A stretch of 64,000 bases of DNA from Kitasatospora papulosa (GTDB lineage: Bacteria; Actinomycetota; Actinomycetes; Streptomycetales; Streptomycetaceae): contig NZ_JNYQ01000013.1 of NCBI RefSeq assembly GCF_000717245.1, positions 62,001 to 126,000 of the forward strand, written 5' to 3'. The notes beneath the pieces are model-generated. The model saw only the letters and a program-made list of their open reading frames with translations, had not been told where the DNA came from and ran no database searches. A program made the position numbers and the translations under genes. This document shows, one piece after another, positions 1 through 7,132 of the stretch (within the stretch, counting starts at the first letter, position 1; every line of letters begins with the position of its first letter).

Positions 1-1779
1 CCGGCCGAAGAGCTCCTCCACCCGGATCCTGGCCTGCCGGCAGAACACGTCGGCGAGCTGGTACGCCTCGCGTCCGTGGTCGTCGTCGGCCCGCAGGTGC
101 TCCGCCCGGACGCAGGCGGCGCTCATCGCGAAGAGTTCGGCGCCGATGTCGACGATCCGGCCGAGGAAGCCCTGCTTGGTCTCCATGCGGCCCTGCCAGC
201 GGGACATCGCGTAGAAGGTCGAGCGGGCCAGCTTCCGGGAGGAGCGCTCGACGTACCGCAGGTGCGCGGAGAGGTCGGGATGCCCCGGGACGCGGAACTC
301 GGCGTAGGCGCTCGGAAGTTGGCCGGGGCCGCTGACCAGCTTGGGGAGCCAGCGCGCGTAGAAGCCGGCGGCGTTGGCGCCCGCCCTCGCCTTGTCGGAG
401 AGCGGCTTGTCGGGGTCGATGATGTCGCCGGCGACCTTGAGGTGGGCGTCGACGGCCTCGCGGGCGATCAGCAGGTGCATGATCTCCGTGGAGCCCTCGA
501 AGATCCGGTTGATCCGCATGTCGCGGAGCATCTGCTCGGCGGGGACGGCGCGTTCACCGCGGGCCGCGAGCGAGGCGGCGGTCTCGAAGCCGCGTCCGCC
601 GCGGATCTGGACGAGCTCGTCGGAGATCAGCCAGCCCATCTCGGAGCCGTACAGCTTGGCGAGCGCGGCCTCGATGCGGATGTCGTTGCGGCTCTCGTCG
701 GCCATCTGCGAGGAGAGGTCGACGACCGCTTCGAGGGCGAAGGTGGTGGCGGCGATGAAGGAGATCTTCGCCCCGACCGCCTCGTGGCGGGCGACGGCCC
801 TGCCCCACTGCTCGCGGACCCCCGCCCATTCACGGGCGATCTTCAGCGACCACTTGCCGACGCCGACGCACATGGCGGGCAGCGAGAGCCGCCCGGTGTT
901 CAGCGTGGTGAGAGCGATCTTGAGACCGGCGCCCTCGGGGCCGATCCGGTTCGCCGCCGGGACACGGACCTGGTGGAAGCGGGTCAGGCCGTTCTCGATG
1001 CCGCGCAGCCCCATGAAGGCGTTGCGGTGCTCCACGGTGATGCCCGGGGAGTCGGCCTCGACGACGAAGGCGGTGATGCCGCCCCTGTGCCCCTCGGAGG
1101 CGGGGACCCGGGCCATGACCACGAGCAGGTCGGCCACGACGCCGTTGGTCGTCCAGAGCTTCACACCGTCCAGGACGTAGTCGCCCCCGTCGTCGGGCAC
1201 CGCCGTGGTGGCGAGACGGGCCGGGTCGGATCCGACGTCGGGTTCGGTGAGCAGGAAGGCGGAGATGTCGGTCCGCGCGAGGCGGGGCAGGAAGGCGTCC
1301 TTCTGCTCCTGGGTGCCGAACATCTTCAGCGGCTGCGGTACGCCGATGGACTGGTGGGCTGAGAGCAGCGCGCCGATCGAGGGGTTCGCCGAACCGGCCA
1401 GCGCGAGAGCCTTGTTGTAGTAGACCTGGGTCAGGCCCAGGCCTCCGTACTTGGTCTCGATCTTCATGCCGAGGGCGCCGAGTTCCTTGAGGCCGTTGAT
1501 CACCTCGTCGGGGATCCGGGCCTCGCGCTCGATGAGGGCGCCGTCGACCCTGGTCTCGCAGAATTCGCGCAGCCGGGCGAGGAAGGCCTCGCCGCGCCGT
1601 ACATCGTCCGGGGCCGGCTGGGGGTGGGGGTGGATCAGGTCCAGCCGGAAGCGCCCGAGGAAGAGTTCCTTGGCGAAACTCGGCTTGCGCCAGTCCTGTT
1701 CACGTGCGGCCTCGGCCACCTGCCGCGCTTCGCGCTCGGTGACCTTGGGGGCCTGGGGGATGTCGGATGGGGCGGACAT
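1..1779 (-). CDS. Acyl-CoA dehydrogenase (C-terminus off window)
   Basis: A flavin enzyme for alpha,beta-dehydrogenation of acyl-CoA thioesters in fatty-acid beta-oxidation. About 593 residues are visible, starting MSAPSDIPQAPK; the 3' end lies beyond base 1, so the full protein is longer than the usual 380-residue enzyme and resembles the large VLCAD/FadE type. Visible family signatures are the substrate/FAD segment with LLTEPDVGSDPAR, the LWTTNG segment and the helical RIFEGSTEIMHLLIAR motif. The start is ATG at 1779, preceded by GGCGAGGTGAG. It is divergent from the DUF4157 gene. Substrate length and operon partners cannot be judged from what is visible. Confidence 0.9.
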   Translation of the reverse strand, partial: MSAPSDIPQAPKVTEREARQVAEAAREQDWRKPSFAKELFLGRFRLDLIHPHPQPAPDDVRRGEAFLARLREFCETRVDGALIEREARIPDEVINGLKELGALGMKIETKYGGLGLTQVYYNKALALAGSANPSIGALLSAHQSIGVPQPLKMFGTQEQKDAFLPRLARTDISAFLLTEPDVGSDPARLATTAVPDDGGDYVLDGVKLWTTNGVVADLLVVMARVPASEGHRGGITAFVVEADSPGITVEHRNAFMGLRGIENGLTRFHQVRVPAANRIGPEGAGLKIALTTLNTGRLSLPAMCVGVGKWSLKIAREWAGVREQWGRAVARHEAVGAKISFIAATTFALEAVVDLSSQMADESRNDIRIEAALAKLYGSEMGWLISDELVQIRGGRGFETAASLAARGERAVPAEQMLRDMRINRIFEGSTEIMHLLIAREAVDAHLKVAGDIIDPDKPLSDKARAGANAAGFYARWLPKLVSGPGQLPSAYAEFRVPGHPDLSAHLRYVERSSRKLARSTFYAMSRWQGRMETKQGFLGRIVDIGAELFAMSAACVRAEHLRADDDHGREAYQLADVFCRQARIRVEELFGR

Positions 1780-2144
1780 GAGGAGCTCACCTCGCCGCGA
1801 GTCGGGATATGGGTCGGGCCGTACGCGTACCGATCGGTGTCACTTGTCCGTATCTACCCGATCTACGCCGCCCCCACCACCCTGTGAGGAGCTCCCGGTG
1901 GCCCGTGGGAGCGGCCCACCCGTGGAGTGGTCAGGACCCCGGACTTCCGAAGCCGGCCGGGGCGGCTCGGCCGCTCGGGCTACCCGCTCGGTCGCCGGGA
2001 CCGTCCGGTGGGCGGCAGGCACGCCGGGGCAGTCCGGAGGGCGGATCGTGCCCCGGACGCTGCCCTCCCGTCCCTTTCCGCCGGACACGGGGCATGGCAG
2101 CGTGGCTCGCCGAGACGGCGAGACGCACGGATAGAGGGAACGCG
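1780..2144. promoter_or_regulatory. Divergent intergenic region, two abutting palindromes
   Basis: These 365 bases hold no convincing gene. Two overlapping perfect palindromes, GTACGCGTAC (1821-1830) and ACCGATCGGT (1829-1838), lie 40-60 bases upstream of the acyl-CoA dehydrogenase start, the right place for a TetR/FadR-type operator. The sequence CTTGTCCG just beyond (near 1846) recurs upstream of the 3.8-kb aldehyde dehydrogenase and of gabT. The right half carries the GAGGGA ribosome site (2134-2139) of the DUF4157 gene. I see no convincing -35/-10 pair for the rightward gene. Confidence 0.35.
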
Positions 2145-3719
2145 ATGCACGCACAGGAGCCGCAGCGGTCACCGGACAGCCGGCGGCAGATGCCGGTGCG
2201 GCGTACCCGGACCACAGGCCCGCTGCCCGGTACGCCGGCCACCGCCCCCGGGGCCGCAGCGCTGCTGGCCCTGCAGCGCGCCGCGGGGAACGCCGCCGTG
2301 CTCCGGGCGATGGACCAGGAGAGCCATGCGCACGGGCCCGGGTGCGGCCATCGGGAGGGGCCCGGGACCCCGGTGCAGCGGTCCGCCGTCCATGACGTGC
2401 TGCGCGGGGCGGGCAGCCCGCTGGCGGCGCCGGTGCGGCAGGAGATGGAGGCACGGCTCGGCCAGGACTTCTCCGACGTGCGGGTCCACCAGGGCGCGGA
2501 CGCGCGGCGTTCGGCCGGGGAGATCGGGGCGCGCGCCTACACCTCGGGCAACCATGTGGTCCTCGGTGAGGGTGGCGGCGACAAGCACACCCTGGCGCAC
2601 GAGCTGACGCATGTGATCCAGCAGCGGCAGGGTCCGGTGGCGGGCACCGACAACGGCGGCGGGCTGCGGATGTCGGATCCCGGCGACCGTTTCGAGCGGG
2701 AGGCCGAGGCGAACGCGACCCGGGTCATGGCGCAGGCGCCGCCGGTGACCGCCGAGGCGGCGCCTGCGCCGGGGGGGCCGGGGGCCGCCCCCGGTGCCGA
2801 GACACCGCATGTGCAGCCTGCCCCTGAGGTGCAGCGGGCTCCGCAGGTGCAGCGGGCCGAGGAGGACGAGGAACAGGGCCCGCCGCGCTACCGGCAGACG
2901 AAACCGAGCAAGGAGGGGACCCGGTCGGCGAACCTGCGCACCCTGGACCGGATGGCGCGGGAGGCACACGCACCGAACGCGCGGAGGACACCGCACGTGG
3001 CGGTCGCGAACGTGCCGGACGTGGGGCTGCGGTACTCGTCCAACTCCGGTCAGAAGAAGCTGTCCGGGGAGAAGCAGCAGGCGGGGCTCGCTTCTGTCGG
3101 GACCGCCCTGGACCATGACGCGCCGCTGTCGGAGGATTCCCGCCGTCGCAAGGACCAACTCAAGCTGCGGGCGACGCTTTCCGGGGACTACGAGGGTGTG
3201 CACAAGGACGATCCGGATCTCCCGGCCACCGCGCGGGCGCTGCGGTCGTCGGTGGGCACATGGACCTGCAACGCGGAGCACTCCAAGAAGGACGCCTCCG
3301 TCCACGGAGAGATGACCCTGCTCGGCGAGCAGATCGCGTCCTGGGAGGGGAGTCCGTGGCCGCTGGGCAAAGGCAAGATCAAGGAAGTGCACATGGGCGG
3401 CGTGAAGAAGGCGTGCGGCGCCTGCCAGATGACGTTCTCCGCGGTCAACGCCACGCTCGGAGCGGAGTACGGCTACCGCGTGGTCCCGTCCGGGTCGCAC
3501 GGTGAGATGTTCAGGTGGCGGGCACCCGACTGGCTGGAGGGCGCCGTGCTCCAGCAGGTCGGGGCCGCCGCCGCGCCGCGCGACTACGAGTTCCGGAACC
3601 GGATCCTGGAGCAGACCGCGGCAGGCCGGAAGAAGGCGGAGCAGGAGACCGGCCAGACCCGCATGACCAGCGCCCAGCACCTCCCGTCCGACTCGGAGTC
3701 GGACTGGGAGCGGGCGTAG
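2145..3719 (+). CDS. DUF4157 (eCIS-core) protein with C-terminal deaminase-like toxin domain
   Basis: A 524-residue modular protein. Residues 40-53 hold the LQRAAGNAAV motif common in proteins linked to extracellular contractile injection systems. Residues about 85-160 are the DUF4157/eCIS-core domain ending in LAHELTHVIQQ, with a zinc-peptidase-like HELTH at 152-156 and EREAEA at 184-189. A Pro/Ala/Glu-rich linker with VQRAP repeats spans about 196-245. The C-terminal domain shows VHGEMTLL (H387, E389) and KKACGACQMTF (C424, C427), the HxE and CxxC zinc-site pattern of the cytidine-deaminase fold. I infer a cargo toxin deaminating a nucleic acid, nucleotide or another substrate. The start is ATG 2145 with GAGGGA 5 bases upstream. 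No immunity gene or injection-system structural genes lie nearby. The DUF4157 call is firm; the deaminase call rests on motifs. Confidence 0.85.
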   Translation: MHAQEPQRSPDSRRQMPVRRTRTTGPLPGTPATAPGAAALLALQRAAGNAAVLRAMDQESHAHGPGCGHREGPGTPVQRSAVHDVLRGAGSPLAAPVRQEMEARLGQDFSDVRVHQGADARRSAGEIGARAYTSGNHVVLGEGGGDKHTLAHELTHVIQQRQGPVAGTDNGGGLRMSDPGDRFEREAEANATRVMAQAPPVTAEAAPAPGGPGAAPGAETPHVQPAPEVQRAPQVQRAEEDEEQGPPRYRQTKPSKEGTRSANLRTLDRMAREAHAPNARRTPHVAVANVPDVGLRYSSNSGQKKLSGEKQQAGLASVGTALDHDAPLSEDSRRRKDQLKLRATLSGDYEGVHKDDPDLPATARALRSSVGTWTCNAEHSKKDASVHGEMTLLGEQIASWEGSPWPLGKGKIKEVHMGGVKKACGACQMTFSAVNATLGAEYGYRVVPSGSHGEMFRWRAPDWLEGAVLQQVGAAAAPRDYEFRNRILEQTAAGRKKAEQETGQTRMTSAQHLPSDSESDWERA

Positions 3720-3779
3720 GCGACGACGGGCCCGCCCGTGGCGGGCGCCGGCCTCAGGGCACGCCAGGCCGGACACACC

Positions 3780-3818
3780 GGACGGCCGGAGCCCCCGCAC
3801 AGCGGGCTCCGGCCGTCC
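3780..3818. terminator. Bidirectional hairpin between convergent genes
   Basis: A 14-bp perfect stem, GGACGGCCGGAGCC (3780-3793) with its complement at 3805-3818, separates the DUF4157 gene from the converging aldehyde dehydrogenase. A second GC hairpin lies at about 3727-3747. No U-tract is present, as is usual for Streptomyces terminators. Confidence 0.7.
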
Positions 3819-3834
3819 ATGGCGGTGGCCCTGG

Positions 3835-5280
3835 CTACAGGGCGAGGCCGGTGAGGACCAGGACGCGCTCGTAGGTGTAGTCGTCCATGGCGTAGCGCAC
3901 GCCCTCGCGGCCCACTCCGGACTCCTTGGCGCCGCCGTAGGGCATCTGGTCGGCGCGGTAGGAGGGCACGTCTCCGATGACCACGCCGCCCACCTCCAGG
4001 GCACGGTGGGCCCGGAAGGCGGTCTGCAGGTCGTGGGTGAAGACGCCCGCCTGAAGCCCGTACCTGGAGTCGTTCACCGCGGCGAAGGCCTCGGCCTCGC
4101 CGTGCGTCTTCCGGATGGACAGGACCGGGCCGAAGACCTCCTCGCAGGCGATCGTCGTGGTGTCGGGGAGGTCGGCGAGAACCGTCGGGGCGTAGGTGGC
4201 GCCGTCGCGCTTGCCGCCGGTGAGGAGGGTGGCGCCGGCCTCTACGGCCTCGTCGACCCAGGACTCGACCCGGCGGGCGGCGTCCTCGCTGACGAGCGGG
4301 CCGACGTCGGTGGCCGCGTCGGAGGGGTCGCCGGTCACCAGGGCCTCGACGGCCGCGACGATCTTCGGGACGAGCCGGTCGTGGACGGTGGCGTCCACGA
4401 TGACGCGCTGCACCGAGATGCAGGACTGGCCGCCCTGGTAGTTGGAGAAGGTCGCGATGCGGGTCGCGGCCCATTCCAGGTCCTCCTCGGAGGACCAGTC
4501 GCCGAGCACGACCGCCGCTCCGTTGCCGCCGAGCTCCAGGGTGCAGTGCTTGCGCGGCACCGACTCCATGATCGCGTAGCCGACGGGGCCGGAGCCGGTG
4601 AAGGAGATCACCGGCAGCCGCTCGTCCTGGACCAGGGCGGGCATCTTGTCGTTGGGCACGGTCAGCACGGACCAGGAGCCGGCCGGCAGGTCCGTCTCGG
4701 CCAGCAGTTCGCCCAGGATCAGGGACGAGACCGGGGTGGCCGGGGCCGGCTTGAGGATGATCGGAGCGCCGACGGCGAGGGCCGGGGCGACCTTGTGGGC
4801 GCTGAGGTTGAGCGGGAAGTTGAAGGGCGCGATGCCGAGGACGGGTCCGCGCGGGAAGCGCCGGGTGAGGGCCAGACGGCCGGTCCCGCCCGCGTCGGTG
4901 TCCAGCCGCTGGGCGTCGCCGCCGTTGAAGCGGCGGGCCTCCTCGGCGGCGAACCGGAAGACGGAGACGGCCCGTCCGACCTCGCCCCGGGCCCACTTGA
5001 TCGGCTTGCCGTTCTCGGCGGAGATCAGCTGGGCGATCTCCTCGGTGCGCTCGGTCAGGCGGCGTACGACGTGGTCGAGCGCGGCGGCCCGTACGTGCGC
5101 CGGGGTCGCGGCGAACTCCTCGCGCACGGCGTACGCGGCGGCGACGGCCTCCTCGACCTGGGCGTCGGTGGGCACGGAGACCGTGCCGACGAGACGACCG
5201 TCCCAGGGGTTGGTGACGTCGAAGCTGTCCTCGCCGGTGGCCTGGCGGCCGGCCAGCCAGAAGGCGTGGGTGGAAGTCAT
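3835..5280 (-). CDS. NAD(P)-dependent aldehyde dehydrogenase
   Basis: Oxidises an aldehyde to the carboxylate with NAD(P)+. The 481-residue chain is of normal family length. Catalytic features are the oxyanion Asn in APFNFP (N154), the general-base Glu in LELGGN (E249) and the nucleophile in NYQGGQSCIS (C287). Start ATG at 5280 gives MTSTHAFWLAGRQ; a longer upstream frame lacks a ribosome site. A PucR-type regulator, a membrane ATPase and gabT lie upstream on this side, so succinate-semialdehyde or a related GABA-pathway aldehyde is a reasonable guess. The sequence itself does not fix the substrate. Confidence 0.9.
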   Translation of the reverse strand: MTSTHAFWLAGRQATGEDSFDVTNPWDGRLVGTVSVPTDAQVEEAVAAAYAVREEFAATPAHVRAAALDHVVRRLTERTEEIAQLISAENGKPIKWARGEVGRAVSVFRFAAEEARRFNGGDAQRLDTDAGGTGRLALTRRFPRGPVLGIAPFNFPLNLSAHKVAPALAVGAPIILKPAPATPVSSLILGELLAETDLPAGSWSVLTVPNDKMPALVQDERLPVISFTGSGPVGYAIMESVPRKHCTLELGGNGAAVVLGDWSSEEDLEWAATRIATFSNYQGGQSCISVQRVIVDATVHDRLVPKIVAAVEALVTGDPSDAATDVGPLVSEDAARRVESWVDEAVEAGATLLTGGKRDGATYAPTVLADLPDTTTIACEEVFGPVLSIRKTHGEAEAFAAVNDSRYGLQAGVFTHDLQTAFRAHRALEVGGVVIGDVPSYRADQMPYGGAKESGVGREGVRYAMDDYTYERVLVLTGLAL

Positions 5281-5320
5281 GGCGGTTCCGGCCCTTCGGG
5301 GGTGGTGTACGACGATCGCC

Positions 5321-5339
5321 GGGCGCCACGAGGGCGCCC
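5321..5339. terminator. Small GC hairpin after the PucR-type gene
   Basis: GGGCGCC (5321-5327) pairs with GGCGCCC (5333-5339). It lies between the stop of the PucR-family gene and the start of the aldehyde dehydrogenase, so it may end or attenuate transcription of the former. CTTGTCCG occurs further upstream, near 5381. The stem is only 7 bp, so the call is weak. Confidence 0.35.
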
Positions 5340-5436
5340 TCGGGCCCCACCGTAGGGCGGCACGGCACGGATGAGGCTTGTCCGTCATGGAGTGGAGTGG
5401 AGTCCGGGTACGCCGGATTGTCGTAGCCGGACCGGG

Positions 5437-7014
5437 TTACCGGCCCCCCGCGGAGGCGGACGTCGCCTTCAGGGCGAGCCACAGCTCCATCCGGACGTCC
5501 GGGTCGTCCAGCGAGCGGCCCAGGATCTCCTCCACCCGCCGCATCCGGTAGCGCAGGGTGTGGCGGTGGACGCCCAGGTCGGCGGCGGCGGCGTCCCACT
5601 GGCCGTGCCGGGAGAGCCAGGCGCGCAGGGAGTCCACGAGGTCGCCGCGGCCCTTCGCGTCGTGCTCCTGCAGCGGCCGCAGCATCCCGTCGGCGAAGGC
5701 CCGTACGGCGTCGTCGGCGAGGAGGGGCAGGACGGAGCCGGCGGCGACCTCCTCGTGCTCGACCATGGTCCTGCCCCGTCGGCGGGCGACCGAGAGCGCC
5801 TGTTCGGCCTGCTTGTACGCGGCGGAGACGGCGATGGGTCCGCAGGGCGCGGACATGCCGACGACCACGTCGGCGTCGTCGGGCACCGGCTCGCGCACCG
5901 GCCGGTCGTCCGCGGTGCGGGCGTGGGCCGCGCAGGCGTCCACGGCGGCGCCGCCGTCGGCGGCCAGGACCACCAGGCGTTCGCCCTCGGGCACCATCAG
6001 CAGGGTCTCGCCGGACCGGGAGGCGGCGGCCTCCATCGTCTCCGCCAGCAGCTCCGTCCCGGAGGCGGCGGGCGACTCGGCGATCAGCAGCCGGAAGGGT
6101 GCGTCGAGGAGTCCGCCGTACAGGTCCCCGGCGACGGCCCGGGCGTGGTCGGACTCGCCCGCCAGCAGCATCCTCAGGACGGCGGCGCCGAGGCGCTGCT
6201 CCGCGCCCTGGAGGGCGCGGGAACGGGCGGTGGTCAGGGTCAGCAGGGCGACCGCGGAGTGCACCGCGTAGCGCTCGGCCGTGCCGAGTGCCGCCCCGGT
6301 GCCGACGGCCAGCGCACCACGGTTGCGGCGGCCCGCGCCCAGGGACTGGAGCTCGACGCGGTCGTGGCTCTCGCTGTCGCCGACGACCACGCTGGCCGGG
6401 GCGGGGCGGTCCCGCAGCCGCTCCACCTCGGGGGTGAGCCGTGCGGCGCGGCGTGCCGCCCAGTCGGGCGCGGCGGCGACGACGGCGCCGGCGGAGTCGT
6501 ACAGCGCGGCCCAGCCGTCGACGTTCGCGGCGAGGCGGGTGAGCAGGTCCGCGGGTCCGTCCCCGGCGACCGCGGCACGGGTGAGTTCCCGCTGGGCCTC
6601 GAAACCGGCCGTGACCGACCGGTACTGGTCCGCGGCGATCGCCCCGGACACCGCCTTGCTGATGGCCAGGAACGGCGTGCGCCGGGGTACTTCCAGGAGC
6701 GGGAGGCCGGCCTCCTCGGCGGCGTCGACGAGCGCCGGCGGGATCTCCTCGTAGGTGACGCCCACGCCGAAGCCGATCCCCGCGACCCCGGCGCCGGCCA
6801 GCCGCTGGACGTACCGGCGCATCGTTCCCGGATCCCGGGCGTCGAGGTTGGTCGCGGTGACGAGGAGCAGTTCCCCGCCCTCCATGTACGGGACCGGGTC
6901 GGCGAGCTCACTGGCGTGCGCCCACCGCACGGGCGTGCCGAGCCGGTCGGCGCCCGCCCGGACGGTGAGCTTGAGCGCCGAGTGCTGGACGAGCGAGGCG
7001 AGAGTGGGTGGCAT
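5437..7014 (-). CDS. PucR-family transcriptional regulator
   Basis: A 525-residue regulator with an N-terminal PucR-type sensor region (MPPTLASLVQHSALKLTV, with the family's LLLVTATNL segment), a central GGDEF-like CdaR region, and a C-terminal helix-turn-helix (about 455-515) containing LGVHRHTLRYRMRRVEEILG, typical of PucR/CdaR proteins. Members act as substrate-responsive activators of purine, proline, GABA or polyamine catabolism. It sits between an aldehyde dehydrogenase and the membrane ATPase/gabT pair, so these are its likely targets. The effector cannot be inferred from sequence. Confidence 0.88.
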   Translation of the reverse strand: MPPTLASLVQHSALKLTVRAGADRLGTPVRWAHASELADPVPYMEGGELLLVTATNLDARDPGTMRRYVQRLAGAGVAGIGFGVGVTYEEIPPALVDAAEEAGLPLLEVPRRTPFLAISKAVSGAIAADQYRSVTAGFEAQRELTRAAVAGDGPADLLTRLAANVDGWAALYDSAGAVVAAAPDWAARRAARLTPEVERLRDRPAPASVVVGDSESHDRVELQSLGAGRRNRGALAVGTGAALGTAERYAVHSAVALLTLTTARSRALQGAEQRLGAAVLRMLLAGESDHARAVAGDLYGGLLDAPFRLLIAESPAASGTELLAETMEAAASRSGETLLMVPEGERLVVLAADGGAAVDACAAHARTADDRPVREPVPDDADVVVGMSAPCGPIAVSAAYKQAEQALSVARRRGRTMVEHEEVAAGSVLPLLADDAVRAFADGMLRPLQEHDAKGRGDLVDSLRAWLSRHGQWDAAAADLGVHRHTLRYRMRRVEEILGRSLDDPDVRMELWLALKATSASAGGR

Positions 7015-7132
7015 GGGACCGCCGGACCTCTGGGAGTCGATGGCGCCGCCCGGGCGGACGGCTCGAATGCGCCGCCCCGTACAGACGACCGCGTTCGATT
7101 CTGCCAGGGCGGCAGGGTCCCCGTAACCTCGC

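Noticed and set aside
2145..3719. Zinc-protease reading of the HELTH motif as the main activity
   Set aside because: DUF4157 domains carry HExxH-like motifs without proven protease activity in most members. The C-terminal HxE/CxxC pattern is a better candidate for the toxic function, though protease activity is not excluded.
3515..3874. Possible small immunity gene beside the DUF4157-deaminase
   Set aside because: It overlaps the end of the toxin gene in another frame, crosses the terminator, and its product is Arg/Gly-rich without any fold signature.
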